From the NCBI GenBank assembly GCA_051418075.1, contig JBPRGG010000016.1:20476-84475 (forward strand): a stretch of 64,000 nt of DNA. Reading direction: 5' to 3'. Origin of the DNA: JBPRGG01 sp051418075 (lineage in GTDB: Bacteria; Bacteroidota; Bacteroidia; Cytophagales; Cyclobacteriaceae). A program made the translations under genes and the position numbers. This document shows positions 54,086 to 62,501 of the stretch, in pieces. Positions within the stretch are counted from its first letter, which is position 1; each line of letters begins with the position of its first letter. The notes beneath the pieces were generated by a model that had not been told where the DNA came from, made no database searches, and saw only the letters and a program-made list of their open reading frames with translations.

Positions 54086-55444
54086 ATGATAACCATGTTT
54101 GAAACCATCAGAAAAAAAGTAGTTCCACAAGCTGAATTGGCACAAATCCGGGAGAAACACCAACAACAGAAAGTAGTATTTTGTACCGGCTGTTATGATA
54201 TCCTGCAATCGGGCCATGCTGTTTTTTTTAACCAATGTAAATCTTTTGGCGATTTACTGGTTGTGGGAGTAGGCAGAGATAATACCATAGAACAATTGAA
54301 AGGTCCCGGCCGCCCGGTAAATCCTGAATCCAACCGGGTATATCTGGTGGCATCATTGCAGGATGTGGATTATGCTGTTTTAAACGACCTGGAGATAGGT
54401 AAAGGAAAAGTTGATTTTAAAAATGTATTGGAGCAGTTGCGTCCTGATATATTTATACTCAATGATGATGATTCTGCCGTTGCCGAAAAAAAGGAGATAT
54501 GTGATGCTCTGGGTATTAAAATTGAGTTTGTATCCAGAGAGGTACCTCCGGAACTGATACCTACCTCCACCACCAGGATCATCAACAAGATAAATTATTC
54601 ACTCAAAGCGCCTTTACGTATCGATTTTGCCGGGGGCTGGACTGATGTACCATATATCATGAACGGGCAGCCAGGTTATGTTTCTAATGTGGCCATTCGC
54701 CCTTTGATTGAATATAAAGCGGGAGAATTTAATTTTTCCGGCTATCCCCGTGGCAGTGGATTAAGTACTTCCACCGCTGCCAAATTATTACAAATGCTTA
54801 ATTCGAAGAATTACAATGCGGAGCCTAAATCATTGGACCATATTGCAGAAGACCTATTCAACCTGGAAAATAAAGAATTAGAATGGTTTATCGGTAGGCA
54901 GGATCAATATGCCATTGTATATGGCGGTTTTCATTGTTTTGAATTCGGTCAGGACTACGGAAAAAGTATTGGACCTGATGTTTCCTGGGAAATACTGGAG
55001 GAATTTCATAAAAAACTGCTGATGATCCATACCAGTGAGTCACGCAATGCCCAGACGGTGGTGGAGCAGGTTTATCAGAATTACAATAAACCTTCAGGTA
55101 AAGAAGCGATTCGCCAATTGGCAGACCTGGGGAAACAATTTGCCCGTGAATTAAGTCAGAGTCATTTTAATGAATGTGCCCAGATCATGGAACTGAACTG
55201 GCAGGCTCAGAAGCAGTTGGCTCCGGCCAGCAGTACGCCTAAGCTGGATGATATGTATGCTTTTGCCCGGGGAAATGGAGCGCTGGGAGGTAAAATTTGC
55301 GGAGCGGGAGGCGGAGGCGCTTTTATTTTCTATTGTCAGGATCCGGAGAAACTCAAAATAGCTATGAAAAAGCAGTTCGTAGGCTGTTTTGAAATTAATT
55401 TTGAGCTTGAGCCTAAAAATATTAAGGCGTTAAATACTTTATAA
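54086..55444 (+). CDS. Fused nucleotidyltransferase and GHMP sugar kinase
   Basis: This is a 452-residue bifunctional protein from the ATG at 54086. A second ATG at 54095 is equally possible. The N-terminal domain (about 25-165) is an adenylyl/cytidylyltransferase of the RfaE-C/GCT type (FCTGCYDILQSGH, NPESNRVYLVASLQDVDYAV, PTSTTRI). Its HxGH motif reads QSGH, so the first His is Gln. The C-terminal domain (about 170-452) is a GHMP kinase with APLRIDFAGGWTDVPY, PRGSGLSTSTAAK and GAGGGGAF, close to heptose-7-phosphate kinase HddA. Sugar-1-phosphate formation and nucleotide activation in one chain is inferred. The substrate is unknown. Confidence 0.85.
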   Translation: MITMFETIRKKVVPQAELAQIREKHQQQKVVFCTGCYDILQSGHAVFFNQCKSFGDLLVVGVGRDNTIEQLKGPGRPVNPESNRVYLVASLQDVDYAVLNDLEIGKGKVDFKNVLEQLRPDIFILNDDDSAVAEKKEICDALGIKIEFVSREVPPELIPTSTTRIINKINYSLKAPLRIDFAGGWTDVPYIMNGQPGYVSNVAIRPLIEYKAGEFNFSGYPRGSGLSTSTAAKLLQMLNSKNYNAEPKSLDHIAEDLFNLENKELEWFIGRQDQYAIVYGGFHCFEFGQDYGKSIGPDVSWEILEEFHKKLLMIHTSESRNAQTVVEQVYQNYNKPSGKEAIRQLADLGKQFARELSQSHFNECAQIMELNWQAQKQLAPASSTPKLDDMYAFARGNGALGGKICGAGGGGAFIFYCQDPEKLKIAMKKQFVGCFEINFELEPKNIKALNTL

Positions 55445-55621
55445 ATCAATTTTTTGTAGTCAATATTTTTCTGATATATTTCTATGAGAAATTAGCTGAA
55501 TATTTAGATCACCAGCCACAGTTGGCAAATTTGATTTATAAGATCAAGTTTGGTTTCAACCGATAATGTCACTGGTGCCTCTGCTTTACAAGCAGGTGTT
55601 TCTTAAGAGGAAAAAAAGCAG

Positions 55622-55639
55622 GTCCCGTCCGGACAGGAC
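55622..55639. repeat. 18-bp near-perfect palindrome in the 55445-55738 gap
   Basis: GTCCcGTCCGGACaGGAC is self-complementary except for one central-arm pair. It has no loop, so a protein-binding site is more likely than a terminator. The gap otherwise holds only an anticodon-arm-like CTGCTTTACAAGCAG stretch without the rest of a tRNA. Confidence 0.4.
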
Positions 55640-55703
55640 AAAAGATGGAGGAAAGTAGGATGTCTGTTTTGCCGACAGTGAATATAATTTATAGAAGGAC
55701 TTA

Positions 55704-55732
55704 ACAACCCACTCCTGTCAGGAATGGGTTGT
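55704..55732. terminator. Hairpin after the beta-barrel gene
   Basis: ACAACCCACTCC (55704-55715) and GGAATGGGTTGT (55721-55732) form a 12-bp stem with one wobble or mismatch pair and a 5-base loop, 7 bases beyond the reverse-strand stop. The U tract is poor on both strands. Confidence 0.55.
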
Positions 55733-55738
55733 CTATTA

Positions 55739-56521
55739 TCATTTCCGGGAACCAGTATATGATTCCAGAAAAATAGGATTAAAATCAAACCGGAAAAACA
55801 GCATCAGCTTTAAGGACCGGTTATAAGTTTGTGGCGCAAATTCCTGTTGATTGACATTGATCAAGCCATGATCATAAAAAGCGTTCACCCCCAATCTTTC
55901 TGTTATTAAATAAGAAGCTCCCAACATGACTCCTAAGTCGAAAGACCTTAAATTATCGGTACCTGATTCATTTGATTTATTGCCAAAGCTGTTAATGTGT
56001 GTTTTACTGCCCAATAAGAATCCCGGGTTCAATCCTGTAATCAAGCTGAACTGCCTGACCTTTTTAAAAGGTTTAAACCCTAACATCAATGGAAATGAAA
56101 GATAAGACAAGGATGTTTTTCGGGTCAGGCTGTTTTCATTTGCCTGTGATGCAGATAAACTGCTTACAGCCTGGACGGAAGCTATTGAATTGGCCTGGCC
56201 CAGTCCATCAGGATACTCCTCCTCATAATTATAGCTGTATTCATAATTGGTGCCTTTTTGTTCAAAGCTAACCCCAGGAGTAAAAAAGAGATTGTCTGAT
56301 AAGGTGGTATGTGCTCTCAAACCAAGATGAAAGCCTGGCCTTAAGTTGTTAGACTCAGAATCTGACAGATCCTCAGCGGATAACCGGGAAAAATTAGCTC
56401 CGCCCTGTACTTCCAGTTTGGCCGAACAAATTACCTTTTGTAATGGTACTGGTAATTGTGCATATGTCGCACCATACCAAAATATTAATCCAAACAAGGC
56501 GATTATATTTTTATTCTTCAT
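55739..56521 (-). CDS. PorT-like outer-membrane beta-barrel protein
   Basis: This is a 260-residue protein with a signal peptide (about residues 1-21, ending TYAQ). Amphipathic beta strands of an eight-stranded barrel follow, with GANFSRLSAEDLSDS, LRPGFHLGLRAHTTLSDNLFFTPGVSFEQKG, YLSFPLMLGFKPF, GLNPGFLLG and DLGVMLGASYLITERLGVNAFYDHGLINVN. The chain closes with aromatic strands. Such proteins are OmpA-like or PorT-type barrels without defined transport function. It overlaps the small Cys-rich lipoprotein gene by 11 bases, so the two are one reverse-strand unit and probably act together at the surface. Confidence 0.85.
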   Translation of the reverse strand: MKNKNIIALFGLIFWYGATYAQLPVPLQKVICSAKLEVQGGANFSRLSAEDLSDSESNNLRPGFHLGLRAHTTLSDNLFFTPGVSFEQKGTNYEYSYNYEEEYPDGLGQANSIASVQAVSSLSASQANENSLTRKTSLSYLSFPLMLGFKPFKKVRQFSLITGLNPGFLLGSKTHINSFGNKSNESGTDNLRSFDLGVMLGASYLITERLGVNAFYDHGLINVNQQEFAPQTYNRSLKLMLFFRFDFNPIFLESYTGSRK

Positions 56522-56720
56522 TGGAATCCTGATTTAAGGTTACTACTACAGGCTGATCAGATTTTTCTACCTGGCTCCTGAATTCAGACTTATTATAAGG
56601 TATACTGGTTTGGTTCCCGCAAATATCGCAGGTAGGACACCAGGCACAGCATCCAGCGTTTATTGAAATGATAATTACCAGAATAATACTGGAAAAAATA
56701 CGGTAAAGCTTTGTTTTCAT
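56511..56720 (-). CDS. Tiny lipoprotein with a CxxCxxCxxC cluster
   Basis: This is a 69-residue protein. The signal peptide ends at the lipobox NAGC (Cys 24), which is lipid-modified. The mature N-terminus then carries Cys 25, 28, 31 and 34, with the exact spacing C-x2-C-x2-C-x2-C (CAWCPTCDICG), followed by a polar acidic tail. Four regularly spaced cysteines suggest metal or iron-sulfur binding, or redox chemistry, at the membrane. It is co-transcribed with the beta-barrel gene through an 11-base overlap. I do not recognise the family. Confidence 0.7.
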   Translation of the reverse strand: MKTKLYRIFSSIILVIIISINAGCCAWCPTCDICGNQTSIPYNKSEFRSQVEKSDQPVVVTLNQDSNEE

Positions 56721-56971
56721 GGTTTTAAGGTTTTATTCATCAGCAAAAATAGGTGAGCTTCCCGTTGAAATGATCCCTGAAAACAGGTATAATACTAATT
56801 ACCGGTATTCCGGTAATTGCAGATTAAACCAATCGGATACAGGTGTTTATCAATTTAATCTTAATAATAGCTTAAATAAAATGAATTTAATTCAAATATT
56901 TATTAAATTTGTTATATTTTATGCAGGAAATAGTTGGCAGAGCCTGATAATTGGCTTAAATCGTTTGAACA

Positions 56972-57595
56972 ATGAAAATATTATTGGCAGATGACCATCA
57001 AATGTTTATCGACGGCATCACTTACCTCATCCGGGATCAAGGTTGGGAAGTAGCCGGAGTAGCTAAAAATGGTAAAGAAGTTTTTCATATCATGGCGCTC
57101 CAGGGACAGCCTGATGTACTGATTTTAGACATAGAGATGCCGGAAATGGATGGAATTCAGGTGGCCACCAGGTTGAAAAAAGAATTTCCGGTTATCAAAA
57201 TCCTGGTATTGAGTATGCATGATGAACCTGAATTTATCCGCCAGATGCTAAAACTGAACATCGATGGTTATATACTAAAAGATGCTGGAAAGGAGGAGTT
57301 AAAAACAGCTCTAAAAGCCATTATTGCCGGCCAGAAATACTTTGGACAAAAAGTCACCCAAAATATCATGAATAGTTTTTCCCAACCAAAATCCTCCACC
57401 GGAGACCTTTCTCCCAGGGAAATAGATATTATCAGGCTGATTGCAGATCAAAAAACCACCGGACAAATTGCCGATCAGTTATTCCTGAGCAAGCATACAG
57501 TGGAAACCCACCGGAAAAACATCCTGCTGAAACTAGGCCTAAAAAACAGTGCAGGATTAATAAAGTATGCCATGAAAAAAGGCCTGATTGATTGA
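56972..57595 (+). CDS. NarL/LuxR-family response regulator, orphan
   Basis: This is a 207-residue regulator. The receiver domain (1-120) has phospho-acceptor Asp 53 (LILDIEMPEMDG), the acidic pair Asp 7/Asp 8, and the conserved Ser/Lys switch (LVLSMHDE, YILKDAG). The C-terminal LuxR helix-turn-helix (about 140-205) has SPREIDIIRLIAD and HTVETHRKNILLKLGLKN. It has no adjacent histidine kinase. Candidates are the orphan multi-PAS kinase at 11061 or a kinase elsewhere. TAAATTTG upstream is a perfect -7 box without a clear -33 box. Its position beside surface-protein genes suggests control of them, which is only inferred. Confidence 0.92.
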   Translation: MKILLADDHQMFIDGITYLIRDQGWEVAGVAKNGKEVFHIMALQGQPDVLILDIEMPEMDGIQVATRLKKEFPVIKILVLSMHDEPEFIRQMLKLNIDGYILKDAGKEELKTALKAIIAGQKYFGQKVTQNIMNSFSQPKSSTGDLSPREIDIIRLIADQKTTGQIADQLFLSKHTVETHRKNILLKLGLKNSAGLIKYAMKKGLID

Positions 57596-57808
57596 TCATC
57601 TGATAGTAACCTGAACTGCTTATACAAAAGTATCATGAAACTATATCATCAATGCTATTATCAGAAGTCCAAATTACCATCGCAAATGCTAAAGTCACTG
57701 TGGCCAATACTCAGTAACAGGTTTACTAATCTAAAATACCTGTTTTCCCTTTTGAAATACCTGAATTCTGGTATTTATTTCAAAAAAGATCCTAAGAAAT
57801 TTGTTGTT

Positions 57809-59944
57809 ATGAATACTTCATGCCATATAATCATTTTCTTTATCATTATCGTTTTGTCAGGATGTAAACAGGAGGATCCGGAAGATCCCAGGCTGATGGA
57901 ATTTTTAAATGACCCGACCCAACCGGAATATGATATTTTGATCGTGCCAGCCGAAGAAACCATTACCTTGCGCAACCAGGATCAGGTAAAAGTGAAGGAA
58001 TATGCCCGGATAGAAGGAACTCTGGTCATCGAAGAAACTCCCTCCGACCGGTTTTCATTGCAGGTCGAAGGTGGAGATTTGACCATTTCCGGAAAGATCA
58101 TTCTAAGAAACTCTCCGGCGGATGGCAATTCAGGCCGTTTGCAAGCAGCCCAAAACCTTGATGCCCCTTCCCTGCAATTAGGTGCGTATGCTGCAAATGC
58201 TGTTTTACACATCACCAATCAGGTGACATTGCAAACAGATCATGGTAAAGACGCAGCCACACAGATTTTAACCGGGGCAAACCCTGCCGGAATAACCGGC
58301 AACTCAGGAGGAAAGGGGGGAGATATTTTATTGGAAGCCCCGAATGGCCGGGTTAAGCTGGATTTTCCTTCCTCAAAACCCATGTTTAATCTGGGAAATG
58401 GAGGAAATGGGGCAGATATCATGGTGGACCGGGCATTTAGCAGTAATTCAGAAGAAGTGAATATCCTGGCCGGAAATGGTGGTAATGGTGGTAAAATCAT
58501 ATTCAATACCAGTATTGTGGAAAACATCATCGATCTGAGTGAATTGGTTGACCAGGGTAATTTTTACACGGTGTCTGGAAAAGGAGGGAAAGGAGGTAAT
58601 GTGCTTTGGGATAATACCAGCCAAGGAATTAATATGGATTTAGCAGAAATAAGCCAGCAATCTACCAGCCGGGTCTTTTCTTTAAGGGGCGGAAATGGTG
58701 GTGCAAGCATTCAATTTGCTGGTTCAGGAGGCTGGGCGGTATATTGGAGTGATCGCCCGATCAACCCTGTGGGACAACGCATAACTGCAATAAGTGTTGA
58801 GGGGGGTGATGGAGGTAATATTATCGATGTGCGCATACCACAACATGAAGTAATAGCCGGAGATGGTGGAGGAGTGGTAGCCTGGGGAAATAGTGGCTGG
58901 GATGGCAACCAATCTCATAAAAATGGAGCTGATGGAAGTGAAATATTTTTCAATATGGGAAATGGTGGGGATGTAGAGCAGGGTGTAAAAGCTGATGTGG
59001 CTATAGCCGGATCAGGTGGCCATTCCCAAATAGCTGAATCAGAATTCCCTTACCAACTGCGGGATATGGCCGGTTTAAAAGACATGGATCATTTTAATCT
59101 TAACTTTGCTATAGTTGGAGGAAATGGAGGAAATGGTAATTCCAACTGTCAGGGATGCCCTGGTGGAGATGGTGGCAATTCCAGTCAGATTATCTGGGGA
59201 AGAGGCGGCAATGGGGGGCATGTGTTGAATAATCCGCTTTCTCAAGGTCAGGCAGGAAATGGAGGAAATATATGGGGAATCATATTTGGCATACCAGGTG
59301 AGGGAGGTGATGGTTTTCCACCGGGTAGTGCAGGATGCGTCCCTTTACATTATTTCGAGCCGGGCCAGACAGGAGATGGGGATTTTAATTTTTCCAGTGA
59401 GGCGGGTCAGTGGCTGGCACAGGATGCTCTCCAGCTTTATGAGCAAAATGAGTGCAATACTACTGATGGGGAGTCTTGTGGTGAAGGCCTTACTTGTCAA
59501 CCTGTACATACCGACACCTTACCAGGCTGCTGGTTCAGAGAAGGAGCTACCTATAGCTGGAAATACGACTATGTTATGTATGACTATTCCAGTGGAGAAC
59601 AGGAAGAGTTATCAAGAATTTCAGAACAAGGAATAGCTTATAATGAAGGGGGAAGTAAGTGGAGATATGAATTTACTCAGACTCGTACTTATAAATATGG
59701 GCCCAGCGCTACCTACACCCATGAAAATGCTTCTGAGCATGCTGTCCGGCATTTTGGAGCCATGACTGGAGCCTTATGTCAGGAAGGAGAAATACTACTT
59801 CCAGGAAGCAGCAGAGTAATCATCATAGGCCCGGAAGATAATCCTGGAAGCAGAGAAAGCATAGTATATGGCGGTTGCATTCCCCGCCTTGAAGATCTTT
59901 ATACCCAAAATGAAATCCAAAAAATGTATGATAACTGTAACTAA
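57809..59944 (+). CDS. Glycine-rich repeat lipoprotein, likely surface exposed
   Basis: The frame opens at 57635, but the ATG at 57809 gives a clean lipoprotein signal (FFIIIVLSGC, Cys 19) and is chosen. It gives about 711 residues. After the acidic KQEDPEDP (resembling the Bacteroidetes surface-export signal with acidic residues after Cys), a long region from about 130 to 570 repeats motifs like GGNGG, GKGGKGGN, AGNGGNGGKI, GGDGGN and GAGGHS. It looks like a stacked beta solenoid. A CxxC pair (NCQGCPGG) and a short Cys-rich tail (about 590-711) follow. Function is unknown, possibly adhesion or a structural role. The next gene starts 10 bases later. Confidence 0.8.
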   Translation: MNTSCHIIIFFIIIVLSGCKQEDPEDPRLMEFLNDPTQPEYDILIVPAEETITLRNQDQVKVKEYARIEGTLVIEETPSDRFSLQVEGGDLTISGKIILRNSPADGNSGRLQAAQNLDAPSLQLGAYAANAVLHITNQVTLQTDHGKDAATQILTGANPAGITGNSGGKGGDILLEAPNGRVKLDFPSSKPMFNLGNGGNGADIMVDRAFSSNSEEVNILAGNGGNGGKIIFNTSIVENIIDLSELVDQGNFYTVSGKGGKGGNVLWDNTSQGINMDLAEISQQSTSRVFSLRGGNGGASIQFAGSGGWAVYWSDRPINPVGQRITAISVEGGDGGNIIDVRIPQHEVIAGDGGGVVAWGNSGWDGNQSHKNGADGSEIFFNMGNGGDVEQGVKADVAIAGSGGHSQIAESEFPYQLRDMAGLKDMDHFNLNFAIVGGNGGNGNSNCQGCPGGDGGNSSQIIWGRGGNGGHVLNNPLSQGQAGNGGNIWGIIFGIPGEGGDGFPPGSAGCVPLHYFEPGQTGDGDFNFSSEAGQWLAQDALQLYEQNECNTTDGESCGEGLTCQPVHTDTLPGCWFREGATYSWKYDYVMYDYSSGEQEELSRISEQGIAYNEGGSKWRYEFTQTRTYKYGPSATYTHENASEHAVRHFGAMTGALCQEGEILLPGSSRVIIIGPEDNPGSRESIVYGGCIPRLEDLYTQNEIQKMYDNCN

Positions 59945-59954
59945 ATTTCATAAA

Positions 59955-60518
59955 ATGCCAAACCAGATTATTATTTACTGTTTAACCGGATTTATGCTAT
60001 TGACATTTTCAGTTCAGGCTCAAAAACAGGTGACAGTCAATGGAGACACTTTATCTCAGGAAATTATCCGATTGCTGGAAAATGCTTACCAGGTAAAAAT
60101 CCAACCAGGAGCTTACTGGTATGACCAGAATTCAGGTTTCTGGGGCCTTCAGGGTTCTCCGCCGGCCGGCATTATGTTGCCCGGCCTCAACCTGGGTGGT
60201 CCTTTAAAGGCTGATGCCTCCAATGGCCAAACCAATATTTTCATTAATGGGCGACAGATCACCCGAATAGAACAACAAGAGTTAATCAGAATAACGGGTA
60301 CACCGATTCAACCAGGTCGGTACTGGTTAAACGCCCAGGGATGGGCTGGATTAGAAGGACAGGGGGCTCTGGTGAATTTGTACCACCTGGCCAGCCAGTT
60401 TTACCGGCAGGGTTCAGGCAGCAGTTTCTATCGCAATCAATACACCGGTACTGGAATGGGAAGCAGTCAGGATGGATTTTATATAATGGGTGAAGATTTT
60501 AGCTATTCGCAATTCTAA
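59955..60518 (+). CDS. Secreted protein with two PGxYW-x-GxxGL repeats
   Basis: The frame opens at 59868, but the ATG at 59955, just after the lipoprotein stop, gives a standard signal peptide (FMLLTFSVQA, then QKQVTVNGD). The mature chain of about 160 residues contains two related repeats: IQPGAYWYDQNSGFWGLQGS near residues 65-85 and IQPGRYWLNAQGWAGLEGQG near 125-145. The aromatic GxYW..GFWG pattern suggests a surface or binding role. I do not know the family. It is likely co-transcribed with the Gly-rich lipoprotein and possibly its partner. Confidence 0.7.
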   Translation: MPNQIIIYCLTGFMLLTFSVQAQKQVTVNGDTLSQEIIRLLENAYQVKIQPGAYWYDQNSGFWGLQGSPPAGIMLPGLNLGGPLKADASNGQTNIFINGRQITRIEQQELIRITGTPIQPGRYWLNAQGWAGLEGQGALVNLYHLASQFYRQGSGSSFYRNQYTGTGMGSSQDGFYIMGEDFSYSQF

Positions 60519-60553
60519 TTTTCTTTAACATTTCACCTTAAAATAATTTTATC

Positions 60554-60888
60554 ATGAGAAAATATTATCTTTTGATCAAGTTACTTACTTTCTTTTTTTA
60601 CTAATTGCCAGCCCTCATTAGAAATGGATGAAATTCAAATTCTACCGGAGCCGGCACCTTCCTATGTCAGGATATCTCAATAAACGAATCTTCTGAATTT
60701 GAATTCAACCCTGAATTTAATTGTTATATCATACTTGAAAGTGGTATAGATTGCCACCAGCGGCCGGTATGATTGAAGATGATGTAAATTATTGTAAAAA
60801 CATCAGCCTCACTGGTCATTTTTCCAACGGCTCCAGAACTGTAAGTTATTCCTTCACCTGTTATGTTCAAAGGGATAGTGGAATATAA
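60554..60888 (+). pseudogene. Frameshifted small lipoprotein gene
   Basis: An ATG frame starts as a lipoprotein signal (MRKYYLLIKLLTFFF) and stops at codon 17. One extra T in a run of seven shifts it. In the next frame it would read FFTNCQPSLEMDEIQILPEP, with a lipobox-like Cys. A second shift continues as TFLCQDISINESSEFEFNPEFNCY, ending HQRPV. A third brings MIEDDVNYCKNISLTGH..SFTCYVQRDSGI with its own TAA. The pieces make a roughly 110-residue Cys-rich lipoprotein broken in three places. Repeated breaks favour a pseudogene over a single sequencing error. Confidence 0.6.
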
Positions 60889-60970
60889 TAGGAGGGCCTG
60901 GATCCTGAAATCTGATGGTTTTTGCCAATTTCACCCATAAATTCTAACTTTATCGGTCTCCAACGCGCCT

Positions 60971-61204
60971 ATGATAAAGGAAATCCACAAAAAAGCCTTG
61001 CAACTGGATCAGGTGCATATCGACTATCATGAAATTGATTATGATTCTTCCGGAACAAGTATTTCCAGAAATGAAACGGAAATGGTTAGACTTCATTTTG
61101 GATTGGCTGGGAGGTATTCCTTTTACTATGACCAGTTAAAATCATCCTTCCAACTATCCGGACATCACCATAATTTGCTTTATACCAAAGGGCTAGTGTG
61201 GTAA
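60971..61204 (+). pseudogene. Truncated AraC-family regulator, N-terminal part only
   Basis: This is a 77-residue frame with the N-terminal ligand-binding cupin-like pattern of a Bacteroidetes AraC-family group (VHIDYHEIDYDSSG, MVRLHFGLAGRYSFYYDQL, GHHHNLLYTKGL). That group normally continues to about 300 residues and a helix-turn-helix. Here it stops and the following sequence (61205-61236) is unrelated. It is therefore a remnant, probably cut by recombination. A palindrome begins 33 bases later. Confidence 0.6.
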
Positions 61205-61236
61205 TTATTAAATTGGCTTACTAAATTTTTGCTCAT

Positions 61237-61318
61237 ATTTTTTCTTTAGACAAGGCAAAATTTGAGAGCATAGCCAAAGCTACGGTCGAAAATTTTAACA
61301 TAGTATAAAGTAAAAAGA
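61237..61318. repeat. 80-base imperfect palindrome (REP/MITE-like)
   Basis: Two arms of about 36 bases are imperfectly complementary (for example CTTTAgAcaAgG and its partner in the right arm near AGTATAAAG) around the core TAGC-caaa-GCTA (61271-61282). The length and imperfect arms are unlike a transcription terminator. It directly follows the truncated regulator. Confidence 0.6.
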
Positions 61319-61450
61319 GGGGTGAAAATAGTGAGTGAATTTAGTAATTAACACACTAGGAGATAAACGCCTGAAACTATAAAAAAGAGTTTCAATTAGA
61401 TATAATATTGATATATTTAATTGAAAAATATAAAAACTCTTTTCTTTTAA

Positions 61451-62500
61451 ATGAAGTGGAACATAAACAGGGGTAAAATAAAGTATATTTTCCGGGAATA
61501 TATTCTTTGGAACCTGGTTATTGCTTTGGGCATTATGATTTCTGTTTATTACAGGAAATTGTTCACCGGGGAAATATTTCAGCATTGGGATGTCTTTATT
61601 TATGCCTTCCTGATCTCTTTATTGATGAATATAGGTATTTACCAAATTATTATAGTTACCGGTAAATATTTCAGCTGGATACACGCACCCTTAAAAAGGT
61701 TATTGGTGGAATTAGTGGCTGTACTGGTATATTCTTTTAGTGTGGGATACATCATAGCTTTTGCCATTAGTTACTTCATCAGGAATAGCTTTACCCTGGA
61801 TGATATCCCCTGGAGGGAAATGGTTGGTGCCACCTACCTGCCGGTAATTGTATCCCTTGGTATTACAGCCTTTATGACCAGCCGATCTTTCCTTTTAGAA
61901 TGGAGAAAGGCAGCTATTGCAGCGGAAAAACTCCGAGCAGATCGATACCAGGGTCAGTATCAATCTTTGAAGGATCAGTTAAATCCCCATTTTTTATTTA
62001 ATTCTTTAAACACACTGACCAACCTGGTATATGAAGACCAGGATCAGGCAGCCAAATTTATTCAGGAATTATCCCGGGTTTATCGTTACGTACTAGAAAC
62101 ACAAAAGGAAGAACTGGTCACCCTGGAAGAGGAGTTGGCATTTTCTGAGAGTTATATTGCCCTGCAGAAACTGAGGTTTGGTTCAAATCTTTATTTTGAA
62201 GTAGATGTACCAAATAAATCCGGACTGATACCTCCCCTCACCCTTCAGCTTTTATTCGAAAATGCCATCAAACACAATGTGATCTCAGAAGATTATCCTT
62301 TGACCATATCTATTAAACAAGTGGAAGGTCAATTGATCGTTCGCAATAACCTGAGAAAAAAGATCGAGCAGCATCAGCAAAATACAGGCATTGGCTTATC
62401 GAACATCAACGCCAGAATTTCCTATTTTATCCCCAGGGAACTGGAAATTATTGAGGATGATTTTTTCACTGTCATTGTTCCACTAATAAAATCAAATTGA
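61451..62500 (+). CDS. LytS/YehU-type sensor histidine kinase
   Basis: This is a 349-residue kinase. Four transmembrane helices lie in residues about 18-150. The His_kinase domain (PF06580) follows with phospho-acceptor His 180 in DQLNPHFLFNSLNTL, the N-box FENAIKHNV and GIGLSNINARI. The N-terminal membrane part has no recognised sensor domain. The next gene, one base after its stop, is its LytTR response regulator. Such pairs control surface or metabolic genes by direct DNA binding of the LytTR domain. It is intact, while genes on both sides are decayed. Confidence 0.93.
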   Translation: MKWNINRGKIKYIFREYILWNLVIALGIMISVYYRKLFTGEIFQHWDVFIYAFLISLLMNIGIYQIIIVTGKYFSWIHAPLKRLLVELVAVLVYSFSVGYIIAFAISYFIRNSFTLDDIPWREMVGATYLPVIVSLGITAFMTSRSFLLEWRKAAIAAEKLRADRYQGQYQSLKDQLNPHFLFNSLNTLTNLVYEDQDQAAKFIQELSRVYRYVLETQKEELVTLEEELAFSESYIALQKLRFGSNLYFEVDVPNKSGLIPPLTLQLLFENAIKHNVISEDYPLTISIKQVEGQLIVRNNLRKKIEQHQQNTGIGLSNINARISYFIPRELEIIEDDFFTVIVPLIKSN

Positions 62501-62501
62501 T

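Noticed and set aside
55580..55620. tRNA-like anticodon arm CTGC-TTTACAA-GCAG
   Set aside because: No D arm, T arm or acceptor stem could be found around it, so it is not a tRNA gene.
56719..56994. 91-codon forward frame before the NarL-type regulator
   Set aside because: It overlaps the regulator start by 23 bases in another frame, is low-complexity and Asn-rich, and lies where the regulator promoter should be.
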